64,000 nucleotides of DNA from contig QZCP01000224.1 in assembly GCA_003956705.1 (NCBI GenBank), positions 227,340 to 291,339 on the forward strand. Reading direction: 5' to 3'. The stretch is from Brevipalpus yothersi (Eukaryota > Arthropoda > Arachnida > Trombidiformes > Tenuipalpidae). This document shows positions 46,875 through 59,196 of the stretch, piece after piece. The stretch's first letter is position 1. Every line of letters starts with the position of its first letter. The notes under the pieces were generated by a model, which worked only from the letters and a program-made list of their open reading frames with translations, was not told the DNA's origin and did no database searches. Both the position numbers and the translations under genes were made by a program.

Positions 46875-47307
46875 TCAATCCGATTGTCACCTATTCGGTC
46901 ACTCCACAAAATTTTCCAATCTTCAAACGATGTCCACCCAAGAAATAGACCATCAACACCTACCATACACCACAATCTTCACCGAATCAGATACTTCCCT
47001 CAAAACTGATTCAATCTAAAATTATTCCGAATCAAAATTTCAATCAAAATATTTGATAAAAACAAAAACATTTCTGTTGCATCACACTTGCAAGTTTCAA
47101 TCATTTTCCGCTTGAAGTCGCTTTTGGATGTTTTTTTTCGAAAAAATTTTTTCGAACTTTTTTCGTTTCGAAAAAGTTTTTTTAGAATGTTTTGTATTGA
47201 AGAGAAGAAAAAAATTTTGTGAGCAAACATTTTAATTAATCCAAAATATTTGCTTGATTTATTTGATCTTTTAGGGATTTAATTTTAGAAGTTGCTTTTA
47301 ATTGATC
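46875..47307. promoter_or_regulatory. Divergent promoter region with TTCGAA-rich palindromes
   Basis: Lies between WASHC3 (-) and the coiled-coil gene (+). At about 47,130-47,190 there is a dense set of T-runs, TTCGAA and their complements ('ttttttcgaaaaaatttttt' and similar) able to fold back. Role unknown. Confidence 0.4.
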
Positions 47308-48650
47308 ATGTCTAGGAAGGAAAATGTATCTTCTGTGTCAACCGGAAGCGGCCAAAGTGATGAGTGTGGTGCAGCAACGATGGGAAAGTGTACATCAAAT
47401 GATGTGGATATTGAGATAAGTGTTCATCGTTCCTCATCAATATCAGATTTTGTTGCTGATACAATGAAAATCAAATCAATTCGACCTCTTAAATTGATTT
47501 TTCGAGCCCACACATGGTCAAAAGATGAAGCTCTTAAGGAGAAAGTGGTTTCAAAGATTGTGAGTGATATTATCACGGAGCTTATTCTCGTCAGCCACAT
47601 TGAGGAAAGTAAACAAAGGTTCATAATTTGTCAGATGTATACTGAGATCAACAGACTGATCGAGAGGATTAGAGACAAAGAGGATCAGCGTGAAAAATTG
47701 GATAAAGAATTGCAAAAGCATCAAAATGATTTTCACAAGTGCTTACAACTCCTTGCTGATCGTAAAATTGAGAACAAGCAGCTAGCAAAAGCATTACAGA
47801 ACTTAGAGGAAACTTCAAAACCTTCAATTGATGAGGCAAAAAGCAGATTGATGGAAGTCGTTTCACTCATCAGTCAAAATGCCAAAGAGTACGAGAAATA
47901 TGAATCAGCTCATCGTTCGGTTGAAGAGATTGAACAGAAGATAGCTGCTCGAAATACCGATATAAACAATAAAGCTCAAGAAATGACTGATTTGATGAAT
48001 AATGAAATACCAGCAATAAGATTGCGATGCAAAGAGTTGCAAGATAGAATATTAATTCAAAAAGAATCAGGTAAACTAGCCAACCTTCTACCAATACATG
48101 TCATTACTATGCTAATGTTGAAAAATCTTTCTATCTTCTAAAATTTTCAGCTGAAAAGAATCTTCACGAACTCAACAATTCAAGAATGGCTTTTGACTCG
48201 ATACTTGATTCACTGAATGTTAATGTTTCTTCCTCAAATCAATTATTGAAGGAACAAACAGAAATTGAGAATCAGCTTTCGGTCAAAAAAAGAAGCTTAG
48301 AAAACGAGATTTCATTGATAAAGGGTAAAATATCTATCCTGAAAGAAATAAAAGAGGGAAAAATCAGCGACGATGAAGAAATGTGTCTCCTTAATCGTTT
48401 GATTGACCAGAAAAAGGATCTGATCAATCGTCTGAAAAAGCGAAAGCCTGACAGAAAAGCGGCGAAAAAGGCAATCAAGAATGGTAAAGCCAATTCTCAA
48501 AATGTAAGCAAAAATGATTCCTCAGAACGCTCTGAAAGCGAAGATTCAGCTCCGATAACTGGATCAATCTCACCGAAAGTTACTGGCGATTTTTCCGAAA
48601 AGATCAAATCTTCAGAATCAAATTCATGTACTGAGGCTGTTGAAATTTGA
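47308..48650 (+). CDS. Unrecognised coiled-coil protein
   Basis: Two exons, 47308-48070 and 48151-48650, joined across an 80 bp phase-1 intron; 1,263 bp, 420 aa. The start is MSRKENVSSVSTGSGQ, a low-complexity serine-rich leader; residues about 55-90 (IKSIRPLKLIFRAHTW) look folded. From about residue 100 to 340 the sequence is heptad-rich coiled coil (EINRLIERIRDKEDQREKL, HQNDFHKCLQLLADRK, QKIAARNTDINN, LSVKKRSLENEISLIKGK). Then comes a lysine-rich patch (LINRLKKRKPDRKAAKKA) that could be a nuclear signal and a serine and acidic tail. I do not recognise a family; kinetochore or centrosomal proteins look like this, but so do many others. Confidence 0.75.
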
Positions 48651-48865
48651 AGTGATCTTTTTTTCTCTTAATACTTTTAACCCTAGCAAAGTACCAAGGC
48701 ACTTTATGAAGTACACTATAATCGAGAAAAAGTAAACTTGCTTCTACGATTCAACGTTGTTATCAATAGAATTTTTACTCAAATAGAACAAATTTTTAAC
48801 ATTCTTATCATATAACAGATCAAATAAATCCCATTACCTGTCATTTACAATTATCATTACACTTA

Positions 48866-51800
48866 TTAATCATCATGAGCCAGGTAATCATGAGCATCGG
48901 TAGTATCCTCTACCAGAGCATCGAAACTGATCAATTCTTCTCGAGTCTTGCCTTTTTGAGAATCAATTTGACAAGTTTTACCAGCCAATCTGGCTTCCTC
49001 ACACAGAACCGACAATTGATCTTTCACTTGATTGGGCTGATTCATGTTCTCCAATAGAGCGAGATCTTTTTTCAACGTAAAATCCAGACTTGTCAATGGA
49101 ATTTGAAATTTCATCGCTGATCCCTGTGTATCGGAACTATCAATTGTCGATGATTCACTATCATAACTTGTTTTGGACATTTCATTGGACAAATAATCTG
49201 ATTGACTAGTCTCTTCCGAATACAAACTACTACTTCCCAGTGAACATCCTACCGAAGTTCTTACGGAACGTTCTTGATCCAATCGTGATGCGAAAAGTTT
49301 GGAAACAAAATTTGAGCTACCCACCGGTCGGCCGGTGATCACTCGACGTGGTGTCAAATCGCGTAAATTGGTCCACAAATCAGTTTGTAGTTTAACATTT
49401 TTCTTCTTCTTACTCAATTGTTGATAAAATTGTGGATCCACTTGACCAGTTCCACCACGTCCACCACCACTTCCGCCACCAGAGCCAGGCTCATTGGATG
49501 GACACAGGGTGACCGGTGAGGCAACATACATTACCGGCATCAATAAATGAGGAGTGGATGATGAATGGGAATCTCGTCTCAGATTGGTGGATGATAAATC
49601 ACAGGCAGCAAAAGATTGATTCAGTAGTATCGGCATTCCGAATGGTAGACTTGAATCAAGATTTAATCGTTCCATGGTCTTATTTCGAGTGGAAACATTG
49701 GGAATTGATCGACGTTGACCAAAAGGATGTTGATGCTGATGTTGATGATGATGATCTCTATGATGACTATTATCCGGATGATAGCACGCTTGCTTTGGCT
49801 TGGTATGATTGGTTGGATCAATGGTAGCATGTGTACGCTTAAATTTTGTTGATTCCATTTTGTTGATGATATTTTTAGGACTAATCTGATGGCTTGATTG
49901 TTTGTGCATTCTCTTCGATATTATCTTGTTATGATGAGAAAGACTTTCCTCTGTCAGTGAAACACAATTAGGATTAATTGGACTACCATCATTGGTGGCA
50001 AAATTTCTACTCTTTCGATTATTGTGCTCCGAATATTTAACCATATTCTTAGATATTTGATTACCACTAGCTTTTTCTTGGGAATTTTTTCCCGCATCTT
50101 TATCACCCATTGAATATTCATTACCACTATTGTTAGTTTGTCCACCTTTTTTACTTGAATCAAAGCTATTGGCATTGATTCCAGAATCCATACTGTTCGT
50201 ATAGGTTTGCTGATGATTAAGTGAATCATCATTTGAACCTGACCCATATGGACTGTTGTTTTGGGTTGTACTATTGGAATGATTGGATGATGACGATGGT
50301 GGACAATTTGTTTTCGGTTGAGATGCAAAGAAACGTTCAATATTCTCTTGCAATTGAGTTTGTTGGGAAGAGGATGGAGTTTCCGGTGATGGATCGGAAT
50401 CATCCTGGTGTGGCGATATCTCACCCATGACCACCGATTCTTCATCTGAATAACATCTCTGGCCACGAATAGATGTTACCCCAATACCATCGATAATATT
50501 GCTCACAAAAGTGGCCAAATTTCGTTTCCTCTTGTTACTCTTTGCTTTACCATAATTGTGCTTGATTGGTTTGGATAGTAGATTGAGAACTTCTTCCTGC
50601 AATCGTTGTCCTTCACCACCATCCCTATTACCTCTCTTGGCCTCAGGTTCACTGAACACATTCGGATTTGTTGGACCATCAATAATACGATGATGCCCAA
50701 TCACAAACTCCATACTTCGAGACCATGGATTGATGAAACTTGACCAATCAGTTTCTAGGGTAATGTAGTCACCATTGAATACTCGAAATCGATAAGGTTT
50801 GCTACGAAAAAGTGCTCCTTCTTCTCGTATGACTAAATGAATAAGATCAAAAAGCCATCAGATAGAGGTCAAAGACTTGAGAGAGATGCCAAATATGAAT
50901 ATACAGTTAAATATAATTCTCTGGGATAATTCTAATCCAGATTGTCAATTGTGTGAAGAATTCTTTCTCTTCTTCAAGATTCAGGGTCTGCATGTACATA
51001 TACATGTATATTCAGAAGAATACTCACCTAATTCATATATATCACGTAATAGGTGGAGATCATCTTGATGATAAAAGTCGAACACAGAATAGCCCACAAT
51101 ATCTTGGGGTAAATAGCCTAAATAAGGTATACTTGATGTGTCAATATGGGAATAATGACATGAAGATGTGTGTCTTGAGGAGAATGGTGTCATTGCTGGA
51201 TTCTTTTCATTGGGCACTGGATAGAATAAAAGAAGAATTTCCATTAGTTTTGATGTGAAAATTTGAAAGGACAGATCTGGAGTGAGATCTTCTTAAAGTA
51301 TATCTAGTGATAAATTGTTGGATCTTATTATTCAACTCCTAAGTTTATCTCGAAAAATCTAGAAACTGATAGTATTCTTGGATTGAAATGCTGCACACTT
51401 CTGAAAACTGAAAAATTGAGTGACTTCCGCCTCCAAAGTTTAGTCTGAAATTTATACTTCATATCGAGCACTTTTGTCAATGAATTCAACTTTGCGATTT
51501 TCTTTGACAAGCACTTCATAAATCAGGTCATTCCTCCTTGACCTGGAAAAAATGACAACTGAGATTGAATCGGAATTGATATGAGACAGAAATATAAAAT
51601 TCATGAGACAAAATATTTTCTTCCTCATCGACTGAGACATATTCACATGAAAAATTCCAAAAAAACTTGACAAAAATGTCACAACATGTTACAAAATTAT
51701 TCTTGAGCCCAAACAGTACAACTTCTAGTCTCTGTTTGGATGTATATAAAAAGATCCACAGAGCTCCTCTTACAATTGCATATCGATACTGGATGAAGCT

Positions 51801-53105
51801 GAGTATTACATAGTGCTCATAACTTTTCGAAAAGTGGAACCGGAGATACATCATCAGTCATGAATCTCATTTGAAATGAATTCCAGGAACTTTTCAAAAT
51901 ATCAAAAGAAGAAAAAAGAAAGAATTCTCGTTCTAAATATCTTCCAACAAAATATTTTTCTTTTGATACTGTTTTCGAACACACAACACATACTCACAAG
52001 TACAAACTTGATTATATTGAAATTCTTTCAGATGTACTCTTTTTTTCTTCTCAACTCGATTATCTCTATTCTCCTTCATTCCATCTATTTCATCCTTTTA
52101 TTCACCTAGGAAGAATTTTTTCGCATACAATTTTTTCATCATCTATCAGGAAAGTTTTTCAACCCATCAACATAATCAGTAGATCAAGGAGTAACGAAAA
52201 AAAAAGCAAAAGAATTTGCCCCATCAACAAAACAAAATCTAATGTATTTAAAGGACCTCTCGGGCTAAGGAATACATGCCAGTTGATCATCATTTCCCAT
52301 CACCATACTCAGAACACAAGCCATAGAGCACGTTGCCTTTTACAGCCTCGTGATCAGCCATCTTGACATGATTTGGAAGAGAGAAAAAGAAAGAGAAAGA
52401 GAGAGAAAGAGAAAACACGATATTATAGGATCTAAAGCTGTACTGTGAAGGATATACTTTTGGAATCACATGTAGCCACTGATGATGATCATTTTGCACA
52501 TCATGCACAATACACTTGCCCATAGGCCACAGGTCCTAGGGCGTGTATATGCCACGAGCAGAGAATTGAGATGAGTTGTGAGAGAAGGAAGTGTGTTTCT
52601 GTGTATTATGTGTAAAAGTATGTGTGTGTTCATTAGTATTACCTTTATGAGCTGAATTGATTGGTGATGCTGATGCGATCAAGCAAATTGTGCTGATCTC
52701 TTCATTCGCTGGCTTAGGATTATCTTGTTTACCCAGAATAATATCTTTCACCACACATGTCAATTGGAATGGCCGATACACAGCGGGACGCTCAGCAACA
52801 CCATAGCCACCTTTGAGTCCCTTATATTCTCGAATTCGAACATAAAACACAATTTTATCCTCTGATTTACTTTCTTTGGGAGTGAAGCGAGATTGTAGAC
52901 CTTGCGACAAATGGCTGGCAAATGTTAGCCTATCACGCGGATACAGATAGTTGAGAATACATTGGCCTTTCAGCATGTCCTCCGGATAGCCCAATACCAT
53001 GGTGATTCGATTTGTCACATGTAATGTGGTTGCATCGTGAAGTGATACTGTGAAACAAAAGCTTTCCTGTGAGGAGAGAGGCAGTTGAAAACCGTTGATA
53101 ATCGA
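48866..53105 (-). CDS. per: PERIOD circadian clock protein, 3' part
   Basis: Exons on the minus strand: 52643-53105, 51028-51216, 48866-50832; 872 codons visible, joins in phase 1. The first visible exon encodes PAS-A (FCFTVSLHDATTLHVTNRIT, MVLGYPEDMLKGQCILNYLY, PRDRLTFASHL) and the PERIOD-specific linker IVFYVRIREYKGLKGGYGV. The second holds PAS-B (SSRHTSSCHYSHIDTSSIPY, LGYLPQDIVGYSVFDFYHQD), the third the PAC part (ALFRSKPYRFRVFNGDYITL, LETDWSSFINPWSRSMEFVI) and a long tail: NLLSKPIKHNYGKAKSNKRK with a nuclear-type basic run, then serine, asparagine and histidine-rich low complexity, ending AHDYLAHDD. PERIOD acts in the nucleus as the negative limb of the clock with CRY or TIM. Exons before PAS-A are not found and should lie to the right, beyond 53,105. 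Confidence 0.93.
52381..52415. repeat. (GA/GAAA)n tract in period intron
   Basis: Purine-rich simple repeat inside the intron between the PAS-A and PAS-B exons; short open readings across it are artefacts. Confidence 0.7.
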
Positions 53106-54600
53106 CTGAAAAGAGAATCAGGCAAATGAGTTGGATACAATATTTTCGAATGCAATATTTTTTTCTGTCTTCTACCTCATGGTAGCTATCAGTGTAGGGA
53201 AAGAGACTATTTTCAACATAAAGAATATTTGGAACTTTTGGAACTTTTTCTGAGGCAAAAATTCACAAAGAAGGTGAATCTTTTCTATCAAACAATCCAT
53301 TTGAATGGTATCAATAAAACACTCAATTTTGTCAACTTGAGAATAAAGGATTGGTCATGATTCCTTGCTATCTTTATTTCAAGAAATTTTGATTCTCACA
53401 GTATCATAGGATAGGAAAGAATTTTGTGTGACAGAAAATAACTCTAAAAAAACCTCACAAAAAGCATCCAATTTTACATCCAATATTTGCACAAACTCAT
53501 GAAAGGGTTCAATTTATATCAGCTTAAAGGGCAACAACATTAACCAGTCAAACACACACTTCCATCAGCTTCTTTCTTCTGCAAGAATTTGCCAAGCTGA
53601 TGAAGCTGAAGAACAAGGCTTGGTTGAATTTCTTCTGATTCAATTTTATCAGCTTTTCTTGGAGGGCAAAGTACCCTACAACCTTGAGTTTGTAGTGTAC
53701 ATATTCACGTTCTAGCTGGATAATTATCACAATTCAATCATTGCAATTTCGAAATTATGCCTCATGGGCCTAGAAATGAAGCAATCCATCTCACTGACTC
53801 TGTTCAAAATATTCAGGAATTCAATTACATAGTGTATACTAAGATATGTTCAGGTATGAACAATGTAGGTTCAACTGTTGCTGCATTCTTTTTACCTGCT
53901 TATTGGCTGATGATGATATGTTGGATGATGATAATCCACTGGAAAATTGACCGTACATAATGACGATGATCGGTGAAAAATCGGTGAAAATTGCTGTTCA
54001 AGATGGAAAAAAGGAAGAATTCCAAGTATTGGAAAAAAGTTGATGAAATAAGATTATGAGCATCAATTAGAGAGATGCATACACATTCTATAGATACACT
54101 GGATAACTGTATATATGAATGAGAAGAAGGTCTTCGAACTGTTAACTTTCCAATGTAACACACAAGTACCGTTACTTTCACTTGCACACCAACACTAATC
54201 AAGCGAGAATATGTGTGTATATTCGATGAAGAGAAAGCAATCAGAAATGTCTTGAATATGTTTTCATCTCACCATCATCATTTTCTCATCAAATTGTGTT
54301 CATACACACTGATTCCATAGGCACACATGGAAGAGAGAGAGAGATCCATTGCCATCACGAATGATCACGTCACATAATGATAATAAGGACTATGAAAAGC
54401 ACACACACATACATACATAGACACACACAGGCACACATTTGAACACACACTTTCATCTCACTCTTGTTGGTCATGTGGATGTTATTAGCCAGTCAATGTG
54501 ACTGGATTCTTTCTTTTCAAGTCTTCCTCATCATTTTTATTGACAACATTATACTGTCACACTCTATTAGAACTATGTCCAGGAGATGAGTGAAAGTGTG

Positions 54601-54604
<4 letters not shown>

Positions 54605-54646
<42 letters not shown>
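54605..54646. repeat. (GA)n microsatellite
   Basis: About 20 uninterrupted GA units. Confidence 0.95.
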
Positions 54647-54650
<4 letters not shown>

Positions 54651-56537
54651 TTATTCAATCGGAATTAGTCGTGTTCATAAAACGAGCCTGTGTGTCCATT
54701 GCTATTTATGAAACCAAAACTTCGGATGAACACCTAGATTCGCTGAATGTTGGTTAATCCACGAGTTTTTTTGTTCAACATGATATCAGACTAAATAAGC
54801 TGGGAAGTTATAAACACTGACCGTCAATAGTAAAAAGTTTGAGTGCTTGAGTATTACGAAACGAGATGAGAATTAGTTCTTTATTTTTTGGTTAACGAAA
54901 TCAACGGGCTCAAATAATTTGCCCATTTCACAAGGTAGAAAATTACTAACAATTCCCAGAAAAACATTATCTGTTGAGCGTTTAAGACTTTTTTTGCCGT
55001 CAAGATGAACTGATAAAATCATAAAATTGTGAACTGAAAACACTTCGAACTTGATCTCTGGAAATTCATGAATTTTTTAATCAAATTTTCTATCTAACTC
55101 TATAAAAATTCCTGATTGATTGTTAATGATCAAAATTTCCTTGAAGTTTTGTGTGCAGAATGCTATAATTCTCAAAATAGGTCCCCCTATGAGCTCATAC
55201 AAAACTAAGACTAAACATGAGAGCCTTTTCTGTAGAGAAACTATTTACCGAAAACTGAAATAAGAAATCACTCTTACGTTATCCATTGCTATTCAATCTG
55301 AATTCTTGCACATATAGTTAATGGATCTCGAATCAATGCAACATCATGCTGTGAGCAGCATCATCAGGGACAATCTTGTTTTCTCGAGAGATGAAAAAAA
55401 ATTTGGTCCAAAGAAACATAAGAAAGAGAATTTAAGCGGATGAAGTCACCAATGTCACTTGTTCCGACTTGTCAGAATTCTTCTCGCTCAGCTTCCATCA
55501 TCGTGCTTTCAACGTTGCAATTTCAAGAGAGAATTTTCTCATGTTATGTCAGCTCTACGAGGTAGCCAAGTGAAAAATTGTCCACATGAAATACAGCTAC
55601 TTACAGTCTATCTATTCTGTACATTCTATTCATTCTTTGCACTCGTATACACACACATACACACATATCATTTGAGATTCAGTTTTCATGCGTCAGCCAA
55701 AGTTCGCCGGCGCGCAGAGGATTGACATTAATTGAGCCTAAGGAATATCCGTTCACTTCAGAATTTCCGTAGATTCTAGGAGTGTGTATGTGTGTTTATG
55801 TGTTCAAAAGTATTGCAATAACTGTGGGGTGAATGCAATATTTCACCTGATCGTCAGTGAGTGTGTTTTCTCATATCGAGAAGGTATATTCTTTTCCACT
55901 CACTGTGGAGAACTAGATGCTGCATCACCTTTCAATCAATATCATTCACTTACTCCTAAGTTTATTCTCTCAAATATACTTGCACAGTGTGTGTACATTG
56001 TATATGGGTTTGCCGCGCTTTTCATTACTCTTGTGAGGAACAATCAATCAACGCCACTTTTAAAACCTCTGTTGCTACTGTTAGTTTGGTCAGTTTTTTT
56101 CCATCAACCAAGAGCATTCAACTCTCTCTCACTTTTCACCTGATATAGACTGGTATTTTCAATCCCTGTTAGTGATGTTCACTCTTCCTCATATGGAGCA
56201 GTGTTGCTGCTTCAAGAATCTTCGAACTGGATCTTTTGCCAGTGCAATATATACCCTGGTAAGTCTTATATATTATGGTGTGTATCTGTATAAATTCTGC
56301 TATACCCTGGAATCTTAACCCTTTATTCGCTCTCTTTTGGAATCTCTTTCTCTTTCTCACTTTGTTGAGAATGGTCTTCTGTTGAGTGATAATAATAAAT
56401 GTATTCGCTCTCATCGTTTCTTCATTTTCTATCACAATTTATTGTTACTCTTGTGGTAATATTCTTCTGTTTCCATTTCATCAGATGATATTCACTCGCT
56501 TGTGAAGATACCGACATAACTTTTTCAGCTCAAAGTA

Positions 56538-56540
56538 CGA

Positions 56541-56604
<64 letters not shown>
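56538..56604. repeat. Compound (GAAA)n(GA)n microsatellite
   Basis: A run of GAAA units passes directly into GA units. Minus-strand open readings at 56,481-56,721 that encode LSLSLS repeats are produced by this tract and are not genes. Confidence 0.95.
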
Positions 56605-56606
<2 letters not shown>

Positions 56607-59196
56607 TGAGAGTCCAATTCTTGAAGCTGCTGTGAGGAATTCGATTTCCTTTCTGTATAATGTCCATTCGGTAATGTTCTCCTGAAATAGATTCAAAAAA
56701 AACCTTCCTTATAACTTGCACGAATCATCTGATACTATTCTCATCATTTCATTTTGAAATCTGATGAGGTTCATCTTCATTTGAATCCATTCCATAGATT
56801 GGTCACCATGGAGTGAGAATTCGAGAAGTCAGTATAATGATATTTCTTTTTTGGCACTAAGCTGTTCACAAGTGAATCGCTAGAGTTCTCCATAGTGATA
56901 ATGGATATATACTTTTCAGTAGTTTCAAAAGCCTCTTCAAAACACTTTCACAATTATTCGATTGTATTTTCACAATTTCAGACGGTTGCTGCTGTCAAAG
57001 CATTATCTATGCCTCTGTAATAGAAAAATTTCATTACAATGGTATACAAGTACGTGATGAATTTTTTTGTGATTCAAGCATTTTATTGCCATACGTTGTC
57101 GAGTCTTCTCAGTGAATCATTTAAACTCCTCTTCTTCTCGATTATCATGAACACTTCTCATTTTCCATTTGTGTTTATTTTATCTAGAACTCCAGAATAG
57201 ATTTTGCATGGAAGTGTTCACAAATACTCATCAAAAACACGAATATTAAGTCGTATGGAATAGGCAGAGACTTGAAATTGTGCATGCCTATTCAAATATA
57301 TGGAGTTTCATAGAATTTCGAACCATCTTCCATTGTGAATCAGATAATCCCTTCGAGAAATAGTTGATCAACAGAGGCTCAGATCCTCTTTGTGGTGATT
57401 TTCCATCTCACAAAATCTCGAAATTAAATTCAAAGGAAGAAAGGGAGGAAGAAAGAGAGAGAATTTCATGTTCGTGTGAATTCTCGTGAATTGTTTGGAT
57501 TGAAGTAAGCCATAAGATGCAGAATGATATCAATAAACTAGCAGAAAATCCAATAGAACTTTTTGCACTACAAGAAAACTCATTTTTGTGCGAGAACTGA
57601 AAGAAAATTTTCCCAGTTGAAAATATCAAACTCACAAATTTGAATACGATGACATTTATTAGGCTTTTTTGTCTCTAAAAAGCGACAAAATTCAAAACAA
57701 AAAAGATGAATGGCCGAGTTGAAAATATGGTGATCAGATGAAATTCTATATAACAGCATGTGATGCTAAGCACGTCTAGACGAATCATCGATCAAAATCA
57801 ATTCCTCAAGCTAATATATTCCAGCATTTACCATGGAAATCATATTCTTACGAAGAAGAAGATGAAACGAGATTTATTTCCATAATGATCAGCTACGCGA
57901 TTGAATAAATTCTCTAAGCTTTCACTGATATTCGATTACGAGTAAGGTTTCCGTGTATTGATTGATTGATATACACAACCCTTATATTTGAGCAATAATT
58001 CCGAGAAAATCGTCGTTGAATGATTATTAATGATGATGATTAGAGTATTTGAGTAATTGATGTGACCAAACCCTCCAAGTTATGCAAGTAACAAAACTCA
58101 AATGCTACCACAATTAACCAAATTTGATTTTCTCCTCTCTTGTGGGTTCAACTTACACAGCATTTTCGGAATATTTGTTTTGCTATTCTGTTTAGATATC
58201 ATCAACATAGTGGAATATTCCCTCGACAATAGTGAAAACATCAAATAATTCAGAGTAGAAGAGATCAGCTTTCGCATTTATTTATTATTCTAAGTTGTAA
58301 TTCTTTCTGTATCGAAAAGAAGACTTGTATTGTGTATTGTTTCAATACTCTGACATGATGCTTGCCATCTGACGCCTCTTTACATACAGAATATCAAGAA
58401 ACAATACACACTCAATTCCAACCTATATTTTGATATCCAAAATCATATGGAAAACTTTGTCCACCAAATTAGTCGATGAATGAAACCTCACGTCCTCTCT
58501 TTGAAAAGAATTCAACAGGGATAGATCTTTGATTGAGTTTATCATCCATAATTGAATAGTATGTTTGAAAAAAGTAGACTTCAAGCTCTTTTGATTATTT
58601 CTCTGGTACACTCAATTGAATTAAGATTTTCCTTGTCTCAGTACTCTTGTTCTTTTTCATTTGATGTTTTGATCAACATAATTCATTCACCAAATCCAAA
58701 GGTTTCTCATTTCAGGTGAATATGAAGCATGATAAGTTCATCATATTCATACCTCATCACATAAATTTTGAATGTGTGAGAAGTCATACAACTCGATGGG
58801 AGAATAATTTTTCGATCTTCATTCACTGGAAATGGCTATCAAATTCTTCTGGAAAGTTCTTCTTGAACTTTACAGATATACAACCGTAGTTTTCTGTATT
58901 TGTCATCTCAGAAGAAGATCGTGTTATGCTACAATGGCAAGAGCATATAATCTACAATGTAACAAAAATATTTTGAAAAGTTGATGCTTCACAAAGGAAA
59001 GAGAATTCATTGAGAAAAAATTCAATGACTCGAAAATGTCATTGTCAAAAGTCGAAGTAGTAGAATCGAATCGATTATCGAATTTGAAGAATATCTTGAC
59101 TTTGGATAGCTTTCTATCGTGAGCTTTCCATCAAACCATGAAGAATTGGAATCTAACAGGACGTAAAGTTCTCACTTCTTTTTGATGTTTTTGCAG

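Larger units (their letters stand above)
53106..59196. other. 6 kb without assigned exons (period 5' region and TM-gene 5' region)
   Basis: This should hold the N-terminal exons of period (-) and the first exon or exons of the four-TM gene (+), but I could not place them. Simple repeats: (CA)n-like at about 54,400-54,450, (GA)n at 54,605-54,646, a (GAAA)n to (GA)n compound at 56,538-56,604. A plus-strand stretch at about 55,980-56,040 (CVYIVYGFAALFITLV) is hydrophobic and preceded by a cag, a weak candidate for an early TM exon. GC-rich words near 55,705 stand out from the AT-rich surroundings. Confidence 0.45.

Noticed and set aside
49954..50466. 170-codon minus-strand open reading inside period
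   Set aside because: Out-of-frame shadow of the low-complexity PERIOD tail.
55784..56143. 119-codon plus-strand open reading with a hydrophobic stretch
   Set aside because: Could contain an early TM exon of the gene at 59,197, but no phase-consistent donor and no family motif could be shown; left as a weak candidate.
56481..56721. Open readings encoding LS and FLSF repeats
   Set aside because: Translation of a (GAAA)n(GA)n microsatellite, not protein.
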